From the NCBI GenBank assembly GCA_015501075.1, contig JADNYJ010000029.1, forward strand, positions 124,001 to 188,000: a DNA stretch of 64,000 nt, given 5' to 3'. Positions 1 to 11,857 of the stretch are shown here, one piece after another. The stretch is from Gymnopilus junonius. Its lineage: Eukaryota > Basidiomycota > Agaricomycetes > Agaricales > Galerinaceae. Under the pieces are notes generated by a model. That model was not told the DNA's origin. It was given only the letters and a program-made list of their open reading frames with translations, and did not search any database. A program made the position numbers and the translations under genes. Every line of letters begins with the position of its first letter. The stretch's first letter is position 1.

Positions 1-982
1 CGTTGCGGACAAGGAAGGGTTGATGATGCTGGCAGAAATAAGCACAGCTGCTGATAATCTCTAATCTTAATTCGATTGGCAAGAGACTCGTTCCTTCTGA
101 ACCATATTATGATCTTAATTGATATTTTATGCCTTACTATCGCGTCGGATGGAATGACTTCTGTTATATACCTGACCATAAGCGGAGCGGTGCTGGGGCT
201 GTCTACTGTAAGCCAGACTTAGCCAGTCAATGGATGTGTTTAAGGTGTAGTCGGCTATTGATAAGAGGGCCTCAAATCGTTGACCATTTCGTTAAGCATG
301 CCTTAAAATTGTGGTGTGGTTCCAGTAGTCTCAACAATGTTACTTTCCTTACCCGCTGGGGCAGGCCGTTCTGCCTCGGACCTGGGAAGCTGGAGCTCGG
401 AGACGCGTCGAGCAGCCACGCAGTGTAGCGTTGCGGGCAAGGTTGTTGATATTCGGAGTGGACGACGCGCTGGCATACGGAACATGCACAGCCGCTGATG
501 CAATCTAATCTAATCTAACTAGCTATCTGTGACACTGTCAGAGGAGCCCGATCTCACTGTCACACCGCCATTCCAATCAAGGGGGTGCCGGGATTGGAAC
601 TAGATACCTAGTGCCACATTTTTTATTTCGCCGATTTTAGCTGGACTAACTAACTGACGTAATCAGGAACACGTCCATATTTGGAAGTATGACATCATGT
701 CTTCCACCTTTTGCTTCCTCTCGCCATCCCCGACGCCTTGCAAGCATTGCAAACCCTATGTTCTGTTGGAAAATAAGTGTCATTGGTCATTTAAATTATT
801 CCTGATGCTCACAGGTGTGTCTGTTTCCATTTCCTTGAAAGGTTGAGCTTTTGCGTGGTCCCCTGTGGCATGCGCACTGCAGGCTCATCCGTAGTCCCTC
901 GACCTTCCTGATTTAGACAGGAGAACCTCATGGTGATGATGTCATATGAATAATACACAATATTTCGGACCATTTGCCTCGT
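1..982. other. Gene-free stretch before element 1
   Basis: No convincing exon chain is seen on either strand. The open frames here are short, overlap in several frames and resemble no family I know. Two imperfect copies of a motif starting CGTTGCGG and ending near CTAATCTAA lie at about 1-70 and 428-520, and the second ends in a short CTAAT repeat. They may be remnants of a degenerate repeat. Confidence 0.4.
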
Positions 983-1324
983 TGTGATGATCCGCTCGTC
1001 CAGACGCGTCTTCGGACTGGGTATATTTTTAGCTCATTATATTTTTAGCATCTCATTCTCATCTATTGGACTTGATCATATTTCATTCATTCCCTGACTC
1101 GTCATTCCTTCATTCATTCTCGGACTATCAGACTCTTAACCAGTTAGCCACTCCTTTTCTTTATTGTTAGCCTCTCTTTTCCTTTTCCTATAAAAGCCTC
1201 CATAGCTTCACTTGTAAATTCCTCGTAGGATCAACTCCAATAGTATTGATCCATTCCCACATTCTTCCGCCTCCGAGTCGTTCTCTCTCCTTTTCATTTT
1301 CGACCCGGATCACGGATCTTTACA
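983..1324 (+). repeat. 5' LTR of element 1
   Basis: 342 bp, starting TGTGATGA and ending TTTACA. It contains a TATA box (TATAAAAG, 1189-1196), which predicts transcription start near 1220-1225. It differs from the 3' LTR at roughly ten positions, nearly all transitions, plus one CT repeat unit. Confidence 0.93.
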
Positions 1325-1327
1325 AGT

Positions 1328-1337
1328 TTGATCCTAC
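1328..1337 (+). other. Primer binding site of element 1, probably self-priming
   Basis: No tRNA-type TGG start follows the LTR. Instead TTGATCCTAC, three bases after the LTR end, is the exact reverse complement of GTAGGATCAA at 1225-1234 in the 5' LTR. That copy lies about 30 bp downstream of the TATA box, where the transcript should begin. Tf1 and related fungal elements prime reverse transcription by folding back the RNA 5' end in this way. The assignment is inference from position and complementarity. Confidence 0.7.
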
Positions 1338-1474
1338 CACCGAACTATCGTCAATGTTCTTCTTGACTGTCAATAAACCTCTGGTCATTGTCGACGTTCT
1401 CTGGACTGTCAACCACTGCCTTGGAACCGTCACCGAGCTGTCAACCATTTATCCCTTGATTGTCAGCCTCGCCC

Positions 1475-2619
1475 ATGGCATCCGTCTTGAATCATCTCAC
1501 TCAACTTCCCTTGTCTGCGGCTCCCAACGTAGGCAATCAGACTGTCAATAATCCATATCCTGCTGCGCCTCAAGTTCTCCCTCATGAGGTCACTATGACC
1601 GATAACCAACCCCAATATGTGACCGACCTCACACGCATGTTTGGCATTTTGATGGAAAACCAGATTGCCTTTCAACAAACTCTCGCTCAGGTCTTTACGC
1701 AGCAGCAACAACAGCCTGCCCCGCCGCCTCCCGCTAAGCCTCTAGGAATGGCCGTCAAAGTTCGAAACCCTTGGATTTTCTCTGGGAAGCACGAAGAAGT
1801 TATTCCTTTCCTCCACGAAATTGAACACATCATTGCCTTCAACTCGATTAGTTTTCCTACTGACCATCATAAAGTCCTCTTCCTATCGCTCTACCTCAAG
1901 GATGGGATCCCGGTCGAATGGTTCAACTATCTCGAGACTTCTTCTTCCCCCGTGCTTTTCAATTGGCCAAATTTCATTGCTACTTTCAAGCAGAAGTTTC
2001 AAGACCCCGCTCATGTTCAGAACTCCCAACGTAAACTCGACAATCTTCGCCAGACTGGTTCGGCGCATGCCTATCTTACTCGTTTTCTCGAAATCTCTTC
2101 GCACCTCGATCTTACCGAACAAAGCAAGATCAAGTATTTCCTTCGAGGACTCAAGCCTATGGTCAAGGACGCTCTTGTCAACGTCACAGACAAACCTTTG
2201 ACTTTGATGGCTTGGGAACCCATCGTCCTCACGATTGATTCCAACGTTTCAGAATGCGAAGCTCAGAGGAAGGAAGACGATCAGAAGAAGGCCCCAAAGC
2301 AACAGCAACGCGGCTCCTCACATCAAGAATCACCTGCCATTACCCTTCCGTCTACAACTACACTTCTTTGACTACTAACGATGTTGTTCCTATGGATGTC
2401 GATGCTATCACTACCGCACCCGCGACTGGTCCTCAAGGCCCTCTTACAAAGCAGGAATGCGATCATCGAATCAAGAACAACCTCTGTCTTTACTGTGGTC
2501 ACCCTGGGCACACCGTTGAAAACTGTAGGAAGTGTCAAGCTAAACACAGGCCCAAGAATAACTCCTCGGCGCCTACTTCCAACAGCACACAGGGAAAAGC
2601 CAAGCCAGAGAAGAAGTAG
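1475..2619 (+). pseudogene. gag: gag of element 1 (frameshifted)
   Basis: The first ATG in frame is at 1475. The frame ending at 2371 holds a Gln/Pro-rich stretch and a retrotransposon gag domain (around KVRNPWIFSGKHEE through YFLRGLKPMVKDAL). The nucleocapsid zinc knuckle, CLYCGHPGHTVENC (CX2CX4HX4C), lies in the frame one base back and ends at 2619. The switch falls near 2340-2355, so one base appears to be lost. Gag forms the particle and binds RNA. Confidence 0.85.
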
Positions 2620-2639
2620 TTCCAACTTCTTCGGCGACG

Positions 2640-5600
2640 GATGGAGCTGATCTTCTCCCTCTCCGTCGACCCCCGCCTTTCATCCGAGCCAAGAACGGTG
2701 ATTGGTTTTCTATTTCTGTGATTCCTAATTTCTTGTTGCATCATCATGTCCGTACCGATCCTTTGAACAGAGCTCATTTCTTCATTCCTATCACTCTGTC
2801 CTTTCCCAACCGGAAAAGCACCAAGACTTTCGCATTCATAGACTGTGGCTCGACAAAATCTCATATCAGTAATTGGTTTTCTCAACGTCATTCCTTACCC
2901 CGCATTGCCAAGCCTCATCCGATCCCAATTTATACGATCAATGATCGACCCCTTACCTCCGGACTTCTTACACATGACGTCATTGCTAAATTAAAAGTGC
3001 GCGATCATTCGAAGTCCTTCATCTCGCGTTGTCAACATGCCGTACCCCGTTCTTCTTGGTCTCGATTGGCTCAAGCAGCATAACCCGGACATCGATTGGG
3101 TTCGCGGTAAGCTTACTCTTTCTTGCTGTGGTGCTAATCATTCCTTCCCCATCTCCGCTTTCGGCAAAGGCTACAGTCTTGGAAGCCTGGAAGAATCCTC
3201 TCATTTTGTTATTTCCTCTGTCGGTCTAGGCCTTCATCTTAATGGCAGTCCCTCTCGTGCTATTATCCCTGACCTTTCTTTAGTGCCAAAACCAACTCAC
3301 GAAGTCTTTCCATCTGGGATTTTTGCTAATTTTAGGTCTTTCCCATCCGTCCTTCGTCCTGCAACTCTAAACGGCCCTAGTCATGCCGAGCTAAAGGCAA
3401 TCTGGTTATCTCCCCCTCAACCTCCGGACCCCGTCTATGGCCCTCCCAATAAGCCCATCAACATTTCTCATGTCACTCCGGGTCGATTCCACAAATATGC
3501 TAAAAACCAACAAATCTTCTGTATCTGGTATATGTCCAACAATGACCTTGAAGATCGTATCAACACTTTAACTTCTGAACCACCAACTGCGCCACGCTCA
3601 CCAGCACAACCCCCTCCTGAACCTCCTCCGAAATTCCCTAACGACGTTCCTGATCCTGACGAGGAAATACGGCAACTCGTTCCTTCCAAATACCACGACT
3701 ATCTCGATGTTTTCTCACCTATTGAAGTCCAATGGTTACCTGATCATCGACCTTACGACATCAATATCGAACTCGAAGATGGTAAACAACCTCCTTTTGG
3801 CCCAATTTACTCCCTCTCTCCAGATGAACGAAAAGCCCTTTCGGATTATATTCAAGAACATCTCACAAAAGGTTTCATTCGACGTTCAACTTCATCTGCT
3901 GCTGCTCCCATCCTGTTCATCAAACAGAAGACTGGCAACCTACGTCTTTGTGTGGATTACCATGGACTTAATGCTATCACCAAGAAGAATCGTTATCCCT
4001 TACCTCTCACACAAGATCTTATGGACCGGGTCACCGGCTGCGACAAATTCACTGTCATTGACCTCAAGAATGCTTTCAACCTTATCTGCATCAAGGAGGG
4101 AGACGAGTGGAAAACCGCCTTTCATACCCATCTTGGCCTCTATGAGTACACTGTCATGCCTTTTGGATTAACTAACGCACCTGCCACTTTCCAAGCTTTT
4201 ATCCAGGATACTCTATGTGAATTCCTCGATATCACCTGCGTGGTTTACCTCGATGACATCCTCGTTTTTTCAAAACCAGACCAAGACCACGACCACTTCA
4301 TCCGTCAAGTCCTCGACCACTTACGCTCTGCTCATTTGTTCGCTAACACCAAGAAATGCGAATTTGATAAGTCTCACGTCGAATATCTTGGATTTATCAT
4401 TTCTTCTGCAGGTGTTCAAATGAATCCCAAGAAACTTAGCACTGTCACCGAGTGGCCGATTCCCAAGACTGTCAAGGACATTCAATCTTTTCTAGGTTTC
4501 GCCAACTTTTACCGCCGTTTCATTCACCATTTCTCCGAAATTACTCTTCCCCTCACTTCCCTTACCACGAAAGCCGCCAAAGAAAACTTCAAAGGATTAA
4601 CGAACGCCGCTCGTCAAGCTTTCGAATCCCTGAAACTCGCTTTCACCACTGCTCCTGTACTTCGCCATTTCGATCCTCAACTCCCCTCTACCATCATTAC
4701 AGATGCCTCGACTTTGCTCTCGCCTCTATTCACCTTCAACCCGATGAGTCCGGTTTACTTCATCCTGTCGCATATCATTCACGGAAGCTCTCCCCTGCGG
4801 AAATTAATTATGACATCCACGACAAGGAACTTCTGTCTATTGTCGACACCTTCCGTGATATGCGTTCCTGGCTCATTGCATCTCCTCATCCCATCACTGT
4901 TATCTCCGATCACAAGAACCTTGAACACTTCATGACTCACGGGTACTCAATCGACGACAAGCGTGCTGGGCGCTTCTATTATCCGAATATAATTTTCAAT
5001 TGGATTACGCCCCTGGACATCAGAATCCGGCCGATGCTCCCTCAAGAGCCCCGATTTCGTACCTCAACAGGGGGATGACGTCCTCCTCAGTCAGCAAAAA
5101 ATTCTTTTACAGATTACCATTTACAATGCCTCTTTCCTCGCCTTTCCACTCCTAACTCCACTTCCTCTCCTACTTCTTCCTCACCTTTTTCATCCACTCC
5201 TTCAACTTCTCCTCCCTCAATTTCCGCCCTCTCTACCTTCAATCTCGACAATTCTGAACTTCTTCAAGACTTCAAGACTGCTTTCCATAATGACCTTGAA
5301 TGGCGTGATGCCATTTCCAACCACAATCCTTCTTTTTCCCTTCAAGACGACCTTGTTTTTCATAATGATCGACTCTTTGTCCCTAAATCTCTCCACCCCC
5401 AAATCCTTCACTCTAGACATGATTCTGTTCTCGCTGGTCATCCTGGACGTGCCCGAACTTTTGATCTCATTCAACGCGACTATTCTTGGCCAGATATGCG
5501 AAGATATGTTCGCAATTATGTCACCTCCTGCGAACACTGCGCTCGTTCCAAGCACTCAACTCACAAGCCTTATGGACTTTTACAACCTCTCGATATTCCA

Positions 5601-6885
5601 GACCGTCCTTGGAAATCCGTTTCCATGGACTTCATCGTGAAATTACCTCCATCCCATGGCTACGATTCCATCTGGGTTATTTGTGATCGCATGACTCGTG
5701 CTGCTCACTTCATTCCCATCTGCGAATCCATGGATGCTCCAGAACTCGCTCGCATATACCTCGATCGCGTCTTCCGCTACCACGGCTTCCCTGAGTCCAT
5801 TATCTCGGACCGTGGCTCTATTTTCATCTCTTCCTTTTTCACCAACCTCATGAAACTCTGTCGTACCAAGATGAAGCCTTCGACAGCTTATCATCCTCAA
5901 ACTGATGGCCTCACCGAATGTACCAATCAGACTCTCGAAACCTACCTTCGCATTTTCTGTTCATATCAACAGGATGACTGGGTAGACTACCTCGCTCTCG
6001 CCGAATTTTGCTTCAACAACACCATCAATTCCTCCACCCAACAAACTCCCTTCTTCGCCAATTTAGGATACAACCCCGACTTCGACATCAAGATCACAGA
6101 ACGTACAACAAATCCTTCCTCCACAGAACTAGCAAACCGACTCGACACTATTCATTCCGAACTCCGTGCAGAACTTTCCCATTCCAATCAATATATTTCC
6201 GAATTCTACAACCGACATCATCTTCCCGCTCCGAATTTAATATTGGCGACTACATTTGGCTCAACCATCGAAACATCAAAACTACTCGCCCTTCCGACAA
6301 GCTCGACTATCGTCGCATTGGTCCCTTTCTAATTTTAGATAAACAAGGCAATTCTTCTTTTCTTCTTAAATTACCTTCATCTCTTTCTAGATTACATCCC
6401 GTCTTTCATACTTCACTCCTTGAACCTTATATTTCTCCTTCTTCTATTCCGGACCGCATTTCTTCTTCTCCACCTCCGAGCATTCAAATCCCGCATGACA
6501 CCTCATCAGACATCGCCACTATCATCGATTCTCGAGCGTTGGACGACGTTACGACTACTTTGTGCATTGGAAATCCCTACCTGACTCCGAAAATTCTTGG
6601 ATTCCATTCGCCGAAATACCAACATCACTATACAATATTCTCGAACAATTTCATCGTCGAAACCCCACTCATCCTCATCCTCCACGCCTTACACTCTCCG
6701 ATGTCACTCGTCCTATTATCACCCATTGGGACGAACTTCCTCTCATGCCTGTTCAGCCCAATCACATGCCTCCTCGCGCTCCCTCACCACCACCAGAACC
6801 TTGGATGCATGATTACAAACCTCCCCAGCACTTAACCACACGATCTGGTTGCCCAATTCACGCTCCCCAGCGACTCGATCCCTGA
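2640..6885 (+). pseudogene. pol: pol of element 1: protease, RT, RNase H, integrase, chromodomain
   Basis: Blocks in order are protease (FIDCGSTKSH near 2840 in place of the usual D-S/T-G, then the LLGLDW motif at about 3050), reverse transcriptase (VYLDDILVFSK at about 4240-4275), RNase H with frameshifts near 4715 and 4950, integrase (zinc region ending CEHCARSK near 5550; D-D-E set in MDFIVKL, SDRGS and TDGLTECTNQ), and a chromodomain (YFVHWKSLP-type sequence, about 6553-6660). At least five frame changes interrupt it, most of them one base back. I infer an inactive or wrongly called copy. Confidence 0.9.
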
Positions 6886-6894
6886 AAAAGGGGG
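6884..6894 (+). other. Polypurine tract of element 1
   Basis: GAAAAAGGGGG lies three bases before the 3' LTR, the expected place for the plus-strand primer. Confidence 0.8.
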
Positions 6895-6897
6895 TAG

Positions 6898-7241
6898 TGT
6901 GATGATCCGCTCGTCGGGACGCGTCTTCGGACTGGGTATATTTTTAGCTCGTTATATTTTTAGCATCTCATTCTCATCTATTGGACTTGATCATATTTCA
7001 TTCATTCCCTGACTCGTCATTCCTTCATTCATTCTCGGACTATCGGACTCTTAACCAGTTAGCCACTCCTTTTCTTTATCGTTAGCCTCTCTTTTCCTTT
7101 TCCTATAAAAGCCTCCATAGCTTCGCTTGTAAATTCCTCATAGGATCAACTCCAATAGTATTGATCCATTCCCACGTTCTTCCGCCTCCGAGTCGCTCTC
7201 TCTCTCCTTTTCATTTTCGACCCGGATCACGGATCTTTACA
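6898..7241 (+). repeat. 3' LTR of element 1
   Basis: 344 bp, the partner of 983-1324 with the same TG...CA ends. It differs from the 5' copy in scattered transitions and one extra CT in a CT run. The base opposite 1225 in the self-priming segment is A here instead of G. Confidence 0.93.
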
Positions 7242-7521
7242 CTTGGAGAGTAACGTTGTATCCAAAGACAACGCGAGTACGTCTCTCCAGCAAAGTGGAC
7301 CGTCTTATGAAAAGAATGGATCTCAAGCTTCTGATTTGGATTTGGACAGATTTGAGATGCAAACTTGCACACAGGAGTAGTGACGTGAGTGGCCACAGCA
7401 GAACAGAACACCCATAAGTAATATTCTGAATCAGGCCCAGGAAGAACTCTCGACAATCTGATTTTATTCTGTAATTTCTGGCTCCCTCGTTTATAAATCG
7501 ATTCTACCGGACTGCCAAGCA

Positions 7522-10099
7522 TTATTTAGAGCTGTACCTATTCCCAAACACCCCTTCTTCAATGGCTTTGATTTCTGTAGGAAAGCTATGGTGAGGCACG
7601 AAAGCAAATGTATAATGGCAGGGACACCTACGGAGAGCCAGAGTCTTGGAAAAGAAGCGACACAATGCAAGATTGCCTGATTACAATTATTGACCAGTCA
7701 GATGAAATTCCTATAATACTGAAAATATGACGCGCCTTGGATATTATAGAGCCCGGGAAAGCCAATGTCACGATAACACCCGCTGAGTTCTCCCTCCTCG
7801 GTCAGTCCCCATATTTGGGTAGATTTATCAGCGACCTCGTCTCCAAAGAGCTTCCTTAGGCTGTCGCGTGGATCCCCGAGTCTGCCATCGTGTCCAGGTT
7901 AAATCCTCTCTGCTTCAATGTGGCAGTTTTGGGCGGACTCACCCAGTGCAGAATACAACCACGTCGGCGCTGAGCTCGCTTCCATCTTCAAATTTTAATC
8001 CTCCTTCAATGAATCCTTTAATTTGACTGTCATTCTTGAGCTTGATTCTACCGTCTATTATATATTGGCTGCCTCCCATATCTATATTGACTGCCAGCTT
8101 TAGTGCCTTCATAAAATAAAGTGGCTTCTTACCCATGTAGTACCCTCCCGCTTTGGTGAACACGCCGAAAAGAAGACCACAATCTTTGAAACCTGCGTTG
8201 GTGCGAAATCCTCGTTTATGAAGGCCATCTAACGTCTCTCTATGCGTAGTTCTCAGCGATTTTGGTTGAATTAGCATACTTCAAGGGAGCTCACTTATCA
8301 GCATCAGCTATGAGGTTGGTCATTCGGTACGTGATACCGGCCATCAAGAGATTTGGCATCGAGTTGTTGAGTCTGTCAGCTAGTTCTGTCGGGGGTCCAT
8401 TCTCAGAGTATAAACCTAGACATGATGGTTTTGAGCCGGTATATAGATGTAAATAAGCAAATAAAACTCGCCTCCAAGTAGCATCGGTATCCCTTTCTTA
8501 GCTGACATAATATAGGTTGAACTTCGTTGGAACATTGTAACATCTTGGTTGAATCAGGTCGAGCAAATTTATATTATATTTAGCTGAAATCTTCTTACCA
8601 ATTCCATGATCGGCATAGTCGACGCAGATGTCGTGCGCTGGTTTAAGTCATTAGCCAGGTTGTAAGCGAAGAACATCGTTTCAGTTACCTGAAGTGCAAG
8701 AGCCAATGACAACAACTTTCTTTCCAGCGTGGTCTGTAGCTTTTTCGTGCTGCAAAGAGTGTAAAACCTGGCCCTTAAACGAGGCCTATTTAAATCATGC
8801 ATCAGCGATCATATCATCCCAATTTAGTCAATGACCTACCTTTCCGGGAATCTCTGGTATATAAGGTTGTCCTCCTTTAAAGCCCATAGCTAAGACGACA
8901 TGCTTGACCTTGAATACACGTTCGCCTCCATCTGCCTTCTTCACGGTTACGGACCACACTTTGGTTTCAGGGTCTTGGGTGGCTGCGGTCACAGTCGAAG
9001 AGGTCCAGATGTTTAATTCCATTGCTTCGGCGTAAAACTCAAGCCAATTTGCCAGCTACCAATCCATGAGACGTTTTCCGAAATAAATTCATTTGAAGAT
9101 TTTTACCTTCTTTGCTGGGGTGTAAACGGGCCAAGTTGGCGGAAAGCTGACATGCGATCAATCCAGGATCCCAAGAATCACACGATGAACTCACGGTAGA
9201 TACGGAAGGTGGTCGAACCCTGAGAGAAAGCAACGTAAGTCGTTCATTTAGTAGCAGAAGAAAAATTACTTGCAGACAGTGTCGTGTAAGCATAATGCTT
9301 CATAACGCCACCTCCAATTATCACCTATCCTTGTATTCTTCTCGATGATCAGGGTCGGAACGTCTAGAGCTTTGAGGCGGGCAGCTGTATCGAGTCCGCT
9401 ATGGCCTGCTCCGATGATCAATACAGCTGGGTCGTTCGCCTCAAAGTTGATTTCCTTCTTTCGTGCGCTTTCCCATTTACCGTGGTTCGGTTGCTGGTTG
9501 CGGAGTAGACCTAACTTCTCAGGAAATCCCTTGAGATCCTCCAAGTTGGTGAATATGGAGTGGGCTTTCCAGGTGAGCTCTTGACTTTCTTTATTAGAGA
9601 CAGGAACGAGCCTGACAACTCCGGAGCAAAGACCGGCCTTCGTCTCAAATTTGAATAGAACCTGGATCCAAGCGAGGTCAGGGAATGGTCTTTGAAGTTG
9701 AGGTGGGATGTCCGTTTGAAGTTTGACGTTGGTTATCTCGGCCGATGACAGCTGGCTCGAGAGAAACTGTTTAATCTTAGGAGTTCCCTCGAACGTGCGG
9801 ATGTCCCATGATAAGGCCAAGATATCTCTCCAATACAGCGGGATGTCGTAAGGAGAGGACGGATCAACATGTTCAGCGCTGGTGAAGAAGTTAAGGGCAA
9901 AGGACGATGTGATCAAAAGGCCCAAGAGTCCATCGACATCTCCCTGTCCTGCATATTTGGCAAAGGAGTCAAGCCAGTCGGATGCTATCTTGACATCATC
10001 CAAATCCTCTGGGATGTGCGGATGACCAAGTTTGGATAGAGTAGGTAGGGATGCCTCTGGGCCTAGCGGGGTATCTGTCGCGGTAGCCGTCTTCTGCAT
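7522..10099 (-). CDS. Flavin-containing monooxygenase (YUCCA/FMO-like)
   Basis: Twelve exons on the minus strand join in frame to 658 aa: 10099-9274, 9219-9195, 9146-9107, 9055-8840, 8785-8689, 8637-8599, 8543-8472, 8415-8295, 8239-7943, 7881-7736, 7676-7632, 7574-7522. An N-terminal NTF2/SnoaL-like region is followed by a FAD Rossmann motif (IIGAGHSGLD, about residue 230), then HLPYLPFPPTWP, a second nucleotide-binding stretch (VVVIGSCTS, about 393), MFQRSSTYIM and a C-terminal NLALCRFFSK block. This fungal family is thought to oxygenate small nucleophilic or carbonyl substrates with NADPH and FAD; the substrate is unknown. Introns starting at 9273, 8471 and 7735 need GC donors (GCAAGT, GCGAGT, GCGCGT) to keep frame and family motifs. 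It ends about 280 bp from element 1. Confidence 0.9.
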
Positions 10100-10374
10100 T
10101 GCAGTGAATGTCCTCCTGATAGTAATCGATGGAAAAGAAGATATCGGCCCTGGACTGAAGTCATCTACCTTATATCCCTTGTGATTGAAATGTGAGATAG
10201 ATGGCCCTATGGTCTATTTGTAATTTTGGAACTTCGGGGAGGAGTGTGCGAGGCTGAGAACCGAGGAATAAGGTCGGCTGTCATCTCGAATACGTGCCGA
10301 TATAGAAACAAGCAAGACAAGAGGTCAGCTGAGCAAAAGCCATTCCAACAAAAAAAAATCAAAAATAACTGGCT

Positions 10375-10477
10375 AGCCCACCGCGAGGGTCGAACTCGCA
10401 GCCTTCAGATCCTTGAACGCCTAAATAATCGAACAGTCGTAAAAGTCTGACGCTCTATCCGATTGAGCTAGGCGGGC
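10375..10477 (-). tRNA. tRNA-Lys(UUU) with intron
   Basis: Reads as a complete cloverleaf on the minus strand: acceptor stem GCCCGCC/GGTGGGC, D-stem GCTC/GAGC, anticodon stem TCAGA/TCTGA with loop CTTTTAA (anticodon TTT), T-stem GCGAG/CTCGC with TTCGACC loop, discriminator T. A 29-nt intron (10439-10411) sits one base 3' of the anticodon, the canonical site. Its 3' end matches the primer site of element 2 at 53258. Confidence 0.95.
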
Positions 10478-10586
10478 ACTGTCCATCACGTAAGACGTCA
10501 ATATGAGAAACATTATGAAATGCCAGGCTGGACTTAGAGAGTGCACGTGATATTCCGAAGCCGATTTGCTCTTGGGCTCAACGTCC

Positions 10587-11857
10587 ATGTCGTACTTTGC
10601 CGTCCGGAAACCACTACACCGTCAGCGAGAATCTACTCGCATATTACACTCTTTTCGGCGTACTCTAGCTCGAACACATGTTGCAGTTGAGTCGCGCGTT
10701 CCTGTTGACCTGTCGTATACTTCGATAATACCGGAGGATGGAAATGAGACGGAAAGGCCATTGGTCATTCTGCATGGGCTTTTGTGAGGCAAAGCACTTT
10801 CTTCTTAGTTTGCAACCTCATACTGATTATACTATGCTGTACAGCGGGTCAAAAAGGAATTGGGGTTCCATCAGCAAAGCATTACATCGACATATGCCCA
10901 ACCGACCTATCTATGCTCTCGATTTACGCAATCACGGTTCATCCCCTCACGTCTTGCCCATGACTTATGAGGCCATGGCATCTGATGTCCATAAATTTAT
11001 TGCCGACAAGAAATTGAAGGACGTTGCTTTGTTAGGTCACTCAATGTGCGTTTGTCGTATCCCGACAATCCGATGTTAGATCAATACTCTACTTTTTCAG
11101 GGGAGGGAAAGTTGCTATGGCTTATGCACTATCCTTGAAATACAGGGATGCACCTCCAGAAACACTGTCTCAACTCGTCGTTGCAGATATAGCCCCTTCG
11201 ATAGGCAGCTTGTCCCCGGATTTCATTAAGTATATATCAGCGATGCAAAAAATCGAATCTTTGCCCACTGGGACGATAAAGACGCGGACGGATGCGGACC
11301 ATTACCTCAAACACTATGAATCGGTAAGCTGACGAGATACAGTTTATCCAGATCCACTGACATATTACCTAGGACTTGTCCGTTCGCCAATTCCTCCTTA
11401 CAAATCTTAAAGTTCCGGTTCATGCGCGCACAGATCACGACGGCGGCCACGAGAAGGCGAAATTTATTGTTCCGCTTGATATATTATCATCTTCTATACC
11501 GAACCTCGGGTCCTTCCCGTACCAGTACAACGCAGAGGATAACAGCGTACCTACAACTTGGACGGGACCGACGCTTGCAATTAAAGGAATTAAGAGCCCG
11601 TTCGTACCCTGTCTATTTCAAGACGCCGGACACTTATATGTACAACTTCAGTTACATAAACCGCAAGAATTTGCCCGCGTTCCACGCCTTCTTCCCTAAC
11701 ATGCGTTTAGAAGAACTTGACACTGGTCATTGGGGTAAATTAATTTGTGCTATTGGAGAAAAGGATTCTCATCAATATTTCTATAATTACTGCAGTACAC
11801 GCCGAAAAACCTACAGAATTCAGGAAATTGGTTGTGAACTTCTTGCAAGGCAGCTGA
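10587..11857 (+). CDS. ABHD11-like alpha/beta hydrolase, probably mitochondrial
   Basis: Six exons (10587-10783, 10845-11045, 11101-11323, 11373-11599, 11652-11734, 11796-11857) give 330 aa. The Arg/Ser-rich N-terminus without acidic residues resembles a mitochondrial presequence. The hydrolase core shows ILHGLFG (oxyanion loop), DLRNHGSS, the nucleophile elbow LLGHSMGGKV and a final TGHWVHAE with the catalytic His. This is the order seen in ABHD11 and yeast Ygr031w/Imo32. In animals ABHD11 supports lipoylation of 2-oxoglutarate dehydrogenase; the role here is by homology only. An in-frame TTG lies upstream, but the first ATG is 10587. Confidence 0.88.

Larger units (their letters stand above)
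983..7241 (+). mobile_element. Ty3/gypsy LTR retrotransposon, chromovirus type, decayed (element 1)
   Basis: Full-length element with two LTRs (983-1324 and 6898-7241), a primer site just inside the 5' LTR, gag with a zinc knuckle, protease, reverse transcriptase, RNase H, integrase, a C-terminal chromodomain and a polypurine tract before the 3' LTR. The order PR-RT-RH-IN and the chromodomain place it among chromoviruses. Coding capacity is split over several frames, so it is probably non-autonomous as written. The five bases before the 5' LTR (CTCGT) and after the 3' LTR (CTTGG) agree at only three positions, so no clean target duplication is visible. Confidence 0.95.

Noticed and set aside
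1..520. Tandem or CRISPR-like repeat at the window start
   Set aside because: Only two diverged copies; no regular spacers, and the genome is eukaryotic.
8262..8456. Plus-strand ORF over the monooxygenase gene
   Set aside because: Shadow of minus-strand exon 8295-8415 with consistent splice phases.
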